Notes: generated by a model from the letters alone, not told the origin. Numbered from the stretch's first letter, positions 1 to 7,022 are shown. The stretch: 19,241 nucleotides of DNA from Pseudomonadota bacterium (GCA_023442755.1 JAEZXS010000155.1:1-19241), one strand, 5' to 3'. Numbers and translations are program-made.

Positions 1-881
1 CGCTCTCGCGCTGCGCGAAGATCGCTCTGCAACCTGCTCACTTCAGAGACATCCACAGCGATAGCGATAACCAGTTCCACTTTACCGCCGTTGCTCAGCA
101 CGGGGGCGGTGTGTACCGCAACTGGAATTTCCCGGCCGGCAGCGTCAAGCATGATTGCATTTCGCCGCTGGCCTTTGCCGCTGGCAAGCGTTGTTTGGAC
201 CGGGCAACTCTCCGGACCATCGTTAATGAACACGGCGCAACTCGGCATGTTAACCTGGTCGCCTAAACGCTCGCGAAAGAGTTGGTTGACGGCCACAACC
301 TCGAGAGCACTGCTGTGCACGGAAATGAAGCAGGGAAGTTCGCTAAAGAAGCTATCGCCCTGGTCAAAGGCCTCCACCAGCCCCTTCATGACCCCTGTAA
401 TTCCTTCGACTACCTGGCCAACAGCGAGGCGTCGCTCCAACTCCACCACTTTGGCCGACTTCTCCGCCACCAGTCGCTCGAGATTCTGGGTATGCTCCCG
501 CACCTGCATCCGCAGAGCTATTTTCTCGAAAGTCCGGGAAAGGGCCCTCTGCAGGATCACGTCACGAACGGGCTTGGTCAGGAAGTCGGTCGCCTCCAGT
601 TGAAGGCTCTTTATGGCCAGCTCCATGTCGCCATGTCCGGAGATCATGATGACTTCAATGTCGGGATAGCTGGTCTTGATGGCCTTGAGGAGTTCGATTC
701 CATCCATTCCGGGCATTTTTATGTCGCTTAGCACCACATCAGGAGCGAATTCCGGGACGAGTTCGAGGGCTTCCCTGCCATTAGCCGCGGTAGCAATTTC
801 GTAGCCGAGGTCCTCGAGTGACAAGCGCAGGATGATCCGGATCGGCTCCTCGTCATCGACTAGAAGAATTTTATTCCTCAT
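1..881 (-). CDS. Response regulator: receiver domain plus PAS domain, 3' end cut by the window edge
   Basis: The frame is open from an ATG at 881 to the left edge without a stop, giving 293 residues of an incomplete protein. Residues 1-118 form a classical receiver domain with the acidic pair Asp10/Glu11, phospho-acceptor Asp53 in LSDIKMPGMDG, Ser81 and Lys103 in LTKP. A helical, probably coiled-coil linker (about 115-155) leads to a PAS-like domain (about 180-285) containing a Cys-x10-Cys-Pro-Val motif (C215, C226) and ending in the typical AVDVSEVSRLQ junction. A histidine kinase or other output domain probably continues outside the window, since PAS domains of this type often precede HisKA. 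A GGTGAG sequence lies 6 bases before the ATG. It is probably transcribed separately from the upstream receiver gene, because a terminator-like hairpin sits between them. Function inferred: phosphorelay signalling, ligand unknown. Confidence 0.9.
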   Translation of the reverse strand, partial: MRNKILLVDDEEPIRIILRLSLEDLGYEIATAANGREALELVPEFAPDVVLSDIKMPGMDGIELLKAIKTSYPDIEVIMISGHGDMELAIKSLQLEATDFLTKPVRDVILQRALSRTFEKIALRMQVREHTQNLERLVAEKSAKVVELERRLAVGQVVEGITGVMKGLVEAFDQGDSFFSELPCFISVHSSALEVVAVNQLFRERLGDQVNMPSCAVFINDGPESCPVQTTLASGKGQRRNAIMLDAAGREIPVAVHTAPVLSNGGKVELVIAIAVDVSEVSRLQSDLRAARE

Positions 882-913
882 TGATTACTCACCAGACCCT
901 AAGACACAGCGCC

Positions 914-955
914 AAAACTAAAAGATCGGGGCCTCTGCACTCAGGCAGCGGCCCC
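914..955 (-). terminator. Rho-independent terminator or attenuator between two receiver genes
   Basis: Read on the minus strand, GGGGCC-g-CTGC pairs with GCAG-a-GGCCCC around a six-base loop (hairpin 928-955). It is followed by GATCTTTTAGTTTT. It lies 11 bases after the stop of the stand-alone receiver gene and ends the sqr-led transcript, or attenuates transcription into the receiver-PAS gene. Confidence 0.6.
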
Positions 956-966
956 GGGGATGCTAA

Positions 967-1320
967 CTAGCCAATGAATGACTTGATTACTTCCAGGAGT
1001 TTCTGTGGATCAATGGGTTTGCTCAGAATGGGCACCTGCTTCGTCAGAACTGGCACCCGTGGTCCCACACCGGTAATGACAACAACGGGAATGTCGGCCA
1101 GGACCGGTTCCTTGCGGAGCTTAACATAAAACATGGTGCCGCCGCGCTGGGGCATGTCCATGTCCAGAGCTATGAGGTCCGGCGGGCTTACCTGGACCTT
1201 TTCCAGTCCTTCGACGCCGTCGCGGGCGCTGTCGGTATGGTAGCCGGCGTCCTCCAGTACGTCTTTCAGATAACTGCGGATATCGGGATCATCGTCGATA
1301 ATCATTATCTTTTTAGCCAT
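967..1320 (-). CDS. Stand-alone response regulator receiver protein
   Basis: A 117-residue protein that is only a CheY-like receiver domain, with no output domain. Visible residues are the acidic cluster Asp10/Asp11, phospho-acceptor Asp53 in ALDMDMPQ, Thr83 in VVITG and Lys101 in LSKPID. The start chosen is the ATG at 1320, which has GAGGG seven bases upstream; a longer frame would run back into the preceding gene without a ribosome site. It follows the DUF1641 gene by 28 bases and is probably co-transcribed with it and with sqr. Single-domain receivers usually act by protein-protein contact or as phosphate carriers in a phosphorelay. Its position in a sulfide-oxidation operon suggests, by inference only, a link between a sensor and SQR activity or expression. 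Confidence 0.93.
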   Translation of the reverse strand: MAKKIMIIDDDPDIRSYLKDVLEDAGYHTDSARDGVEGLEKVQVSPPDLIALDMDMPQRGGTMFYVKLRKEPVLADIPVVVITGVGPRVPVLTKQVPILSKPIDPQKLLEVIKSFIG

Positions 1321-1348
1321 GAGTCTACCCTCAATTATTTGTTTGGTT

Positions 1349-2041
1349 CTATTCGGAGTGCCCGTCACCATTGGAGGTTGCAAAAGGGGTTGCCTCTTCG
1401 AGAGTCCCGAGCGCTTTCGTGAGTTGCAGTACAATGCCCATGGACTTCTTGATCTCCGGATCGCCCATGGCGCGCAGCATGCCGAAAGGCCCGACCGGTT
1501 TGGCTTCTCCTAATTTTGCCCTGGCCGGGACATCGACCAGCTTATCCAGAATGGCCATAGTTTCCGGGTTGGACAGCTTTTTCAGGAGGCCGACGAGCCA
1601 CACGAAGCTATCGCCCATGGCCGTAATGTCCTCATAGTCATACGTCTGTGCGACCTTGGCGCGGACTTCGAGCATTGCCTCGTAGGTCCGGAAAACACCC
1701 TGGGTTTCGAGGGTGCCAAGGTAACGGATCGCATTTTGCACCGCCGATTTCATCAGCGGCTCCATGGTCTGCCACAGCTCTATGGCGTTCTCGAGCTGGT
1801 CGAGCATGTAGGCGAGGTTTCGCACATTGCGGATCCCCCGCTTGAGGAGGACATACAGGTCCTCGAGCTGGAAAGCATCCTCCACATAGCTCATCTCTTT
1901 CAGCATTGTCTGAAAGGCCTGTTTGATGAGCGGGTTCATGTCATCAAACAGCTCCTGGTAAGTCTTCTGGGATGCGCGAAGCTCCCGGACCTCTCCCTGG
2001 AGAGCATCGAGTTTTTGGAGAATCAGTTCGTCATTGGTCAT
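1349..2041 (-). CDS. DUF1641 family protein, SQR partner
   Basis: A 230-residue, mostly helical, soluble protein with no Cys residue and no signal peptide. The N-terminus (about 1-30) looks like a short coiled coil. The middle, with LYVLLKRGIRNVRNLAYML and MEPLMKSAVQNAIRYLG, matches the pattern of DUF1641 proteins, which are repeatedly found beside SQR-like or other FAD-disulfide oxidoreductase genes in bacteria and archaea. The ATG overlaps the sqr stop codon (ATGA), and GGGGTGAG just upstream supplies the ribosome site, so translational coupling is likely. The biochemical role of DUF1641 is not known to me. A structural or regulatory subunit of the SQR-like enzyme is a reasonable inference from the fixed gene order. 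Confidence 0.9.
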   Translation of the reverse strand: MTNDELILQKLDALQGEVRELRASQKTYQELFDDMNPLIKQAFQTMLKEMSYVEDAFQLEDLYVLLKRGIRNVRNLAYMLDQLENAIELWQTMEPLMKSAVQNAIRYLGTLETQGVFRTYEAMLEVRAKVAQTYDYEDITAMGDSFVWLVGLLKKLSNPETMAILDKLVDVPARAKLGEAKPVGPFGMLRAMGDPEIKKSMGIVLQLTKALGTLEEATPFATSNGDGHSE

Positions 2042-3297
2042 TTGCTCACCCCTTTGGGCATGTAAGCTCCGTCTCGCCTCTTGCCCGCCATGAACATCTG
2101 AGGCTCGAGCGGTAACTCTTTCCCCTTCAACATCAAATTAAAGTAGGCCCACTTGAACATCATCTTGCCCCAGTAATTGAGGTAAGATTCCTGGAGCAGG
2201 TTCATTGGGCCAAGGCCGGGGAATGGGTATTTGCCGGGCAGGGGCTCCACTTTATAGTTGAAGTCGATGAGCACCGCTTTCTCGTACCCGGAAACGATGA
2301 AGCAGGTGGAATGGCCATCGAACTCCGGCAAGGGTTGCAGGTCCTCTATCTCACGCAGCATGTTCTCGACCAGCACGTCCGACTCGTAGTGAGCCACAGA
2401 GCCCGCCTTGGAGGTGGGCACGTTCGTGGCATCGCCGATGATATACATATTCTCATAAGTCTTGGATTTGAGCGTATGGTGGTCGGTCTCCATGTACCCC
2501 ATTACGTCGCCTATTTCAGAATCCATGATGATCTGAGAGCCGAAATTGGGAGGGATGGATACGAGCAGGTCGAATTTGACCTCATCCCCCTTTACCGACT
2601 CGATGGTCTTGGTCTCGGGGTTGACATGGGAGATATCGAAATTGGGTACGATATTGATGTTTTTCTCCTCGCACAGGGCGCCAAGCGCAGAGGCGGCAAT
2701 CGGTTTCGTGAAGGCGCCGGTAAGCGGCGTTACCAGCTCGATATCGATGTTGCAGCGGGAGTCGTTCATCATGAAAAACCAGTCGGCCAGGTAGACGAAC
2801 TCGAGCGGAGCGACCGGGCACTTGATGGGCATTTCGGCAATGTGCAGGACCAGCTTGCCTTTATCGAACTTACGCATTCTATGGCGCAGGGCCACAGCGC
2901 CCTCCGGGTGGTAAAAGCTGAAAGCGTCCTTGTTCCAGATTTCCATCATGCCTTCGATCTCTTCGGGCACAATGCGGCATCCGGTCGCAATGATGATCCA
3001 ATCGTAGTCGTATTTGCCGTTGTTGGCTGTGGCAACCACCTTCTTAACCGGATCGACGTTTGTGATCTCATCCAGAACGAAGTTCACACCTCTGGGTACG
3101 TAATCCATCTGCGGTTTGATGCAGTCTTTGATGTCATAGATGCCGAAGGGAACGAAGAGCCATCCTGCCTGATAGTGATGCTGCAAACTGCGGTCGATGA
3201 CGGTGATTTTCCATTCTTTTTCGTCCAGTTTGGGGCGGAGCTTGGTTGCGCACATTACGCCGCCGGCGCCCGAGCCCAGGATGAGAATCTTCTTCAT
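2038..3297 (-). CDS. sqr: Sulfide:quinone oxidoreductase-like FAD-dependent oxidoreductase
   Basis: A 419-residue flavoprotein of the FAD/pyridine-nucleotide disulfide oxidoreductase superfamily. The N-terminal dinucleotide-binding motif GSGAGG (8-13), the IIIATGC segment (101-107) and the second FAD contact IIGDATNVP (286-294) are all present. Cys160 in IKCPVAPLE and Cys332 in HSTCFIV sit where SQRs carry the two redox cysteines that bridge the sulfur chain. The third cysteine near residue 125, found in some SQR types, is absent. The C-terminus contains an aromatic, basic amphipathic stretch (YWGKMMFKWAYFNLML, 375-390) like the one that anchors SQRs to the membrane and quinone pool. It would oxidise sulfide to polysulfide and pass electrons to quinone. 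AAAGGAG precedes the ATG by 10 bases. First gene of an operon with the DUF1641 and receiver genes. Other SQR-like enzymes (flavocytochrome c-type or an oxidoreductase of unknown substrate) are less likely. Confidence 0.9.
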   Translation of the reverse strand: MKKILILGSGAGGVMCATKLRPKLDEKEWKITVIDRSLQHHYQAGWLFVPFGIYDIKDCIKPQMDYVPRGVNFVLDEITNVDPVKKVVATANNGKYDYDWIIIATGCRIVPEEIEGMMEIWNKDAFSFYHPEGAVALRHRMRKFDKGKLVLHIAEMPIKCPVAPLEFVYLADWFFMMNDSRCNIDIELVTPLTGAFTKPIAASALGALCEEKNINIVPNFDISHVNPETKTIESVKGDEVKFDLLVSIPPNFGSQIIMDSEIGDVMGYMETDHHTLKSKTYENMYIIGDATNVPTSKAGSVAHYESDVLVENMLREIEDLQPLPEFDGHSTCFIVSGYEKAVLIDFNYKVEPLPGKYPFPGLGPMNLLQESYLNYWGKMMFKWAYFNLMLKGKELPLEPQMFMAGKRRDGAYMPKGVSK

Positions 3298-3355
3298 GGT
3301 GATTCGACTCCTTTTGTTGAGTATTGGGTGTCAATGAAACCGGGTTTCCTAGTTC

Positions 3356-3386
3356 TTTCAACAACAAGAGGCTTCCGTTGTTGGAA
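3356..3386 (-). promoter_or_regulatory. Inverted repeat in the sqr leader
   Basis: CAACAAC (3359-3365) and GTTGTTG (3377-3383) are perfect inverted repeats around an 11-base spacer. The arms extend to ten pairs with one wobble. The element lies about 60 bases upstream of the sqr start and could fold in the mRNA leader or act as an operator. The structure is visible; its role is inference. Confidence 0.4.
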
Positions 3387-3549
3387 TTAGGCCGAGCGGT
3401 TTTTCAGAAAATGTGCGATCCGGACAAGATCATTGGTAATTGGGTGGTGTTTGTCTTTGATATCGAGCAGAGATTGAGAGCGAGGGGGTGAATTGGCAGC
3501 TGACACCGCATTCTCCTTTAGACTAAGGGTGGAAAGTCCATCGCTTTAA

Positions 3550-3594
3550 TCTATATTGAGTTGGTAGTCTACAGCAACTTTTTACCCCAGTAAA
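3550..3594 (-). promoter_or_regulatory. Possible sqr-operon promoter with an upstream palindrome
   Basis: On the minus strand TTGCTG and TATAGA are separated by 16 bases, a weak sigma70-like pair. Immediately upstream lies TTTAC-CCCA-GTAAA (3581-3594), a perfect 5-base inverted repeat that could be a regulator site. Both matches are modest, so this is only the best candidate in the region. Confidence 0.25.
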
Positions 3595-4386
3595 GGATAG
3601 TATTTAAACTATTCGTAAATGTGCAGAATTTAAAGATCGTCGAGATATGCACAACTAATTTTGATATTAATGTGAACGGCAGCACAATGAAATTGTCTGG
3701 GAGCAATTACTCCGGATATTGATTTCAGCGGGAAAGATTGCGAAAACGAGGATGTCTGTCCGGATTTGTACAGCGAAGTCCAAAAGACTTGGCGAACGGA
3801 TATGGAAGCACGCTCTTCGGGCCGAGAGAAAACATTCACCAACTGTAGATATATCCCTTAAAATCAGATTCATTTATACGTTATCGGCGCGAGTCTCGGC
3901 GGCGGGAGCGATTTCCATTCCGAACATGAGTCAACATTTCCGGGTTTTCATAAGGCTGCGGCAAGTGCATGTCGGGGATTCGCACTGCCGGGGAAAAAAC
4001 TGTGCAACTCCGGTGTGTGCTTTCCACTTTCTGCGCGACGATGCTCGGCTCCCTGTTGAAACAGCTGAAATGATTCCTGGCCGTTTGAACGGTCACGGCA
4101 GAAGTCGTAGAAGGTGTTGTCATATGTGATCAACCTTGTAGGACTCCATCCGACAAAAAAATAGGAGCCACACTGACAGAATTTCTTCTGCCTCAAACTA
4201 TACTTCAAACGGGGTTCACATCATACTCATACACCAATCATCCCATTGCCCGAAAGGAAGCGAGACATCCGCGAACCCGCCGGGGGCAACCGCCCGCCAC
4301 AAGTCTTTTCAGGTGCAAGCGCAACGCCCTTGAATAGTGATAGTTGGTCGATCCGGCTTCGGAGAAGGCTTTGCAAACGATATGCG

Positions 4387-4414
4387 TTGACACTGAATAA
4401 TGGAATGTTATGAT
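4387..4414 (+). promoter_or_regulatory. Sigma70-type promoter for the sulfur-trafficking operon
   Basis: A perfect -35 TTGACA (4387-4392) and a 5/6 match -10 TATGAT (4409-4414) are separated by 16 bases. Transcription would start near 4421, giving a leader of about 320 bases before the YeeE/YedE gene. It is the best promoter match in the intergenic stretch. Confidence 0.5.
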
Positions 4415-4440
4415 TCCTCCAAGTCCTCTCAAAGCCAGTA

Positions 4441-4453
4441 ATTATCGGATAAT
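4441..4453. promoter_or_regulatory. Palindrome ATTATC-G-GATAAT just downstream of the promoter
   Basis: A perfect 13-base palindrome with a single central base, placed about 20 bases after the predicted transcription start. That is a usual position for a repressor operator. The binding protein is unknown, and no regulator gene of the right kind is adjacent. Confidence 0.35.
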
Positions 4454-4608
4454 AGCGATTTCGCGGAGCGGGTTTTCGGACCGTGACGCTGCAGGGATAC
4501 GATGAAATCGATAGGCAGGGTTTCGGGCCATACCGGCTCACTGGCGCTTCGCACGCGTACTTCAACCAGAACGGACTTTTCGGGCATTTCCCGCTTTCAG
4601 AATTCAAT

Positions 4609-4632
4609 TATACTATCCTGTGCGATAACAGG
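4609..4632. promoter_or_regulatory. TATACT box followed by CCTGT-N6-ACAGG inverted repeat
   Basis: A -10-like TATACT (4609-4614) is followed directly by the inverted repeat CCTGT (4617-4621) / ACAGG (4628-4632). No convincing -35 hexamer is present. This could be a second, regulated promoter about 110 bases before the YeeE/YedE gene, but it may be chance. Confidence 0.25.
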
Positions 4633-4739
4633 TCATTCTTCGTCGGAGTTCGCACCCGGGCAGCTTTCGGCGCCGCCGACAGGACCAGTTCGGGTTTTTT
4701 CACGGTCTCTTAATTTATTCATAATGGGATGGGGGTTGT

Positions 4740-5921
4740 ATGAGTAACAGTTTCTTGGGTCAAAAGCTAAAAGAAGGGTATCATCTTCTCTTTGACGAGC
4801 AGTGGTCGGATATGGTGGGAGGGGTTCTTCTCGGAATACTTTCCATTCTCATCGTTGCCTGGTCGCGCCCGTGGGGGATTGTAGGCGGAATACGAAACTG
4901 GGCCGACTGGCTCTTTTACGGCGTAGGCGTCATTCCTAAAGCCCCCGAGAATCCGCTGTTCTTTTCCTCTTCCATCATGGACATCGGCCTGCTGCTGGGC
5001 GCCTTTGCCGCAGCCCTGATGGCCGGTCAGTTCGCTCTTCGCACCTCACCCAAGCTCGAAATTGCAAAAGGTTTCTGCGGCGGAATCCTGATGGGTATCG
5101 GCTCCGCGTTTGCCATGGGCTGTAATGTCGGCGCCTTCTACACCACCCTTATCAATCTCTCCGGCAACGGTTTTGCGATGATGGTGGGGCTGATCGCCGG
5201 CGCGTACATCGGGCTGCGCTATCTTCTCTGGGAACTGGAGCATTTCCCCGCAGCTCCGGCTCCCATGGCCGCGCCGAAGGACAATGCCGGATTCGACTGG
5301 AAAGCCGTTCAGCCCTACGTGGGCGGGGCAATCTTCATTGCCATGCTGGTTGCGGCGTTTCTCTACCGCAGGTATGATTACGCTGAAACCGGCGGGTTGC
5401 TGCTCTTCGGCATGCTCTTCGGCGTTGTTCTGCAGCGCTGCCGCTTCTGCTTCGTTCGCGCCTTCCGCGATCCTTTCATGACGGGAGAGGCGAATATCGC
5501 CAAGGCGATTGCGGTGAGCATCGTGATCGGCGCCGTTGGCGTTGCCATACTGAAGGCCAACGGGTTCAGGCCTGAAGAATTGTATGTTACGCCTACCTTC
5601 GGGTGGGGTTCTGTCGTCGGCGGGCTGATTTTCGGGATCGGCATGGTCATCGCCGGCGGATGCGGGAGTGGGACTCTGTGGCGGTGTGCGGAAGGACATC
5701 TCAAGCTCTGGATGGCTCTTCTGACGTTCGCTCTGACCAATTCCCTCATGAACGTGTTTCTGCGCAGCACCGGGCTCAGGGAAAAGCTCGGCGCAGCCGT
5801 CTTCCTTCCGGATTTCTTCGGCTGGGGAGGGTCTCTCATTGTCATAGGTCTTGTGCTGTTCCTCTGGTACATGGTTCTCTCCTGGAATGAGGAGACGAAC
5901 AAGTTCACGGTTGGGATATAA
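4740..5921 (+). CDS. YeeE/YedE family sulfur transporter
   Basis: A 393-residue integral membrane protein with about nine to ten hydrophobic segments in two homologous halves, as in the YeeE/YedE (TsuA/SoxT-like) family. That family takes up thiosulfate or other sulfur species through a relay of conserved cysteines. Candidate relay cysteines are Cys128 in FAMGCNVGAFY, Cys234/Cys237 in QRCRFCFVRAF, Cys308 in IAGGCGSGT and Cys316. The repeated GGxxxGIGxxxxxGC pattern occurs once in each half (114-128 and 294-308), supporting internal duplication. A non-conserved Pro/Ala-rich loop (170-185) joins the halves. GGGATGGGGG lies four bases before the ATG. It is the first gene of an operon with tusA and DsrE-like genes, which fits delivery of imported sulfur to a cytoplasmic persulfide relay. 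The exact substrate (thiosulfate, sulfide, polysulfide or selenium species) cannot be read from sequence. Confidence 0.95.
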   Translation: MSNSFLGQKLKEGYHLLFDEQWSDMVGGVLLGILSILIVAWSRPWGIVGGIRNWADWLFYGVGVIPKAPENPLFFSSSIMDIGLLLGAFAAALMAGQFALRTSPKLEIAKGFCGGILMGIGSAFAMGCNVGAFYTTLINLSGNGFAMMVGLIAGAYIGLRYLLWELEHFPAAPAPMAAPKDNAGFDWKAVQPYVGGAIFIAMLVAAFLYRRYDYAETGGLLLFGMLFGVVLQRCRFCFVRAFRDPFMTGEANIAKAIAVSIVIGAVGVAILKANGFRPEELYVTPTFGWGSVVGGLIFGIGMVIAGGCGSGTLWRCAEGHLKLWMALLTFALTNSLMNVFLRSTGLREKLGAAVFLPDFFGWGGSLIVIGLVLFLWYMVLSWNEETNKFTVGI

Positions 5922-5984
5922 GTGCAAATGCGGTCCGGCGCCTTGTTCCGGTACATTAATCATCAATTTTAACAGGAGATGTTC

Positions 5985-6221
5985 ATGGACGATATCAAAG
6001 CCAATGATACCCTGGATGCTCGCGGCCTCAGCTGCCCCATGCCTCTTTTGAAGACGAAGAAAGCCATCGAGAAGATCGGTTCCGGCCAGATCCTCGAAAT
6101 CCTGGGTACCGACCCGGGAACCCGCAATGACCTTCCGAACTGGGCGAAACGGTCCGGGCACGAATTCCTCGGCGAAAAGCAGGATGAGGGATTCTGCCGC
6201 TACTACATCAAGAAGAAGTAG
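5985..6221 (+). CDS. tusA: TusA/SirA family sulfur carrier protein
   Basis: A 78-residue protein with the TusA signature DARGLSCPMPLLKTKKAI. Cys17 of the CPxP motif is the persulfide-carrying residue. Length and fold pattern (beta-alpha-beta, then GTDPGTRNDLPNWAKRSGHE) are typical for the family. An ATG six bases earlier (5979) is rejected because the AGGAG ribosome site (5974-5978) touches it; the ATG at 5985 has the normal six-base spacing. TusA proteins hand sulfane sulfur to DsrE/TusD-type partners and to molybdenum-cofactor, thiouridine or sulfur-oxidation enzymes. The position between a YeeE/YedE transporter and DsrE-like genes indicates a role in dissimilatory sulfur trafficking, not tRNA thiolation. 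That role is inference from context. Confidence 0.95.
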   Translation: MDDIKANDTLDARGLSCPMPLLKTKKAIEKIGSGQILEILGTDPGTRNDLPNWAKRSGHEFLGEKQDEGFCRYYIKKK

Positions 6222-6250
6222 TCCAGCAGCCAGTGGTTCCAGTTGGTGTA

Positions 6251-6272
6251 CGGGCGGGGACAGCCCCGCCCG
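6251..6272 (+). repeat. GC-only hairpin between tusA and the first DsrE-like gene
   Basis: CGGGCGGGG (6251-6259) and CCCCGCCCG (6264-6272) are a perfect nine-base inverted repeat around the tetraloop ACAG. No T tract follows, so it is more likely an mRNA processing or stability element, or partial terminator, than a classical terminator. Confidence 0.6.
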
Positions 6273-6322
6273 CATGATTCAGTTGTTTGCGTAAGGTATT
6301 TTCATTACAGGTGGGAGTTGTC

Positions 6323-6631
6323 ATGGCTGAAAAACTGGGCATCTTCGTGTCCTCGAACAAAAATCTGCGCCATCTCATCGAAACGACGAAGGCGGCGGAA
6401 CGGGCAGGTAAGGAAGTCATCATCTTTTTCTCCCATAAAGGGGTTTTCCTGACCCAGGAACCCGAATTCAAGGAACTGGTCGGGCATGCACGCTATTCCC
6501 TGTGCAACGTCGGCTGGGAAGCCAACGGCTTGAAGGGGAAAACGGTCCCGGGCATGGACGACAAAGGGTTTGGGACCCAGGCGCGGCACGGGGAAATAAT
6601 CGAAGACTGCGACAAGTACCTGGTGCTTTAG
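6323..6631 (+). CDS. DsrE-like sulfurtransferase subunit with candidate active-site Cys
   Basis: A 102-residue protein of the DsrE/DsrF/TusD fold. It has an N-terminal beta strand KLGIFVSS, a helix, a second strand EVIIFFSHKGVFL and the segment YSLCNVGWEANGL, in which Cys61 lies about where DsrE/TusD proteins carry their persulfide-accepting Cys. A second Cys (96) is near the C-terminus. The start chosen is the ATG at 6323, with GGGAG five bases upstream; a longer frame begins at 6287 without a good ribosome site. It would accept or donate sulfur from TusA encoded just upstream. Some DsrE-fold proteins instead resemble peroxiredoxin-associated or membrane sulfur-transfer proteins, so the exact partner is open. 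Confidence 0.9.
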   Translation: MAEKLGIFVSSNKNLRHLIETTKAAERAGKEVIIFFSHKGVFLTQEPEFKELVGHARYSLCNVGWEANGLKGKTVPGMDDKGFGTQARHGEIIEDCDKYLVL

Positions 6632-6690
6632 CGATTCCGGTTCTGACAAGTTTTGATCGCGTTCCAACGGGTTCTATTCAGGGGAGTAAC

Positions 6691-6975
6691 ATGAAAAAAG
6701 TCGCGTTTCTCGTACGCACTAAAGATGAGCTTTGGGAAGGGCTTCGTTCCAGCCTCGGATTGATCATCGAAAACAATGAAGTAATTATGGCGGTCCTGGA
6801 TCAGGAAGTCGATATGACCGCGGAATACCGCGAAAACCTGGAATGGTTTCTCGAGATGGAGGGAAGGGTTTTCTCCAATCATCCGGCCAATGTCGAAAAG
6901 CACGGATTTGAGCCGATCACCGTTGAAGAACTTGGCGGCATGCTCAAAGACATGGATTTCGTCGTCCCCTTCTAA
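6691..6975 (+). CDS. DsrE/DsrF-like protein without cysteine
   Basis: A 94-residue protein beginning MKKVAFLVRTKDELWEGLRS, a strand-helix start typical of the DsrE-like fold, with a second strand EVIMAVLDQEVDM and the ending VEELGGMLKDMDFVVPF. It contains no Cys residue at all, so it cannot carry a persulfide. It would be a structural subunit, as DsrF/TusC is in hexameric DsrEFH/TusBCD. GGGGAG stands four bases before the ATG. It follows the Cys-containing DsrE-like gene and precedes the 57-residue gene, all on one transcript. The family assignment rests on fold pattern and context. A conserved hypothetical of the same cluster is the cautious name. Confidence 0.85.
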   Translation: MKKVAFLVRTKDELWEGLRSSLGLIIENNEVIMAVLDQEVDMTAEYRENLEWFLEMEGRVFSNHPANVEKHGFEPITVEELGGMLKDMDFVVPF

Positions 6976-7022
6976 GGGGTTTCCATAAGAGAGCCAATCA
7001 TTTTCAGGCTTAGGAGCAATCA

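Larger units (their letters stand above)
3298..4739. other. Long non-coding intergenic stretch between divergent sulfur operons
   Basis: 1.44 kb without a reading frame that looks like a real protein. The open frames here are short, have low-complexity Arg/Ser/Cys-rich translations, lack good ribosome sites and match no family I recognise. The stretch is more AT-rich than the flanking genes in several places and carries the inverted repeats and promoter-like sites listed separately. It presumably holds the control region of both the sqr operon (minus) and the YeeE/YedE-TusA-DsrE operon (plus). A small RNA, or a decayed former gene, cannot be excluded. Confidence 0.6.

Noticed and set aside
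91..731. Two plus-strand open frames of about 150-170 codons at the left edge
   Set aside because: They lie opposite the receiver-PAS gene, which runs open to the window edge and shows clear receiver residues.
2311..3390. 359-codon open frame on the plus strand
   Set aside because: It is antisense to the SQR gene, which has full FAD motifs and redox cysteines. The antisense product has no recognisable family.
3719..4129. 136-codon plus-strand frame, and overlapping minus-strand frames, in the long intergenic region
   Set aside because: Arg/Cys/Ser-rich translations, no ribosome site at the start, no family resemblance.
4542..4556. Possible sigma54 promoter (TGGC and GC with correct spacing)
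   Set aside because: Only the GG and GC dinucleotides and TGGC match; the rest of the consensus does not, so chance is likely. No sigma54 activator gene is seen in the window.
4227..4713. Frames of 64-126 codons on both strands before the YeeE/YedE gene
   Set aside because: They overlap each other and the promoter and palindromes, and no domain or signal peptide is visible.
5979..5984. Upstream ATG start for tusA
   Set aside because: The AGGAG ribosome site directly abuts this ATG; the ATG at 5985 has the correct six-base spacing and the normal family length.
5046..6275. 409-codon open frame on the minus strand
   Set aside because: It lies opposite the YeeE/YedE and tusA genes. Its translation is Pro/Glu/His/Ala-rich without domain character and arises from high third-position GC in the real genes.
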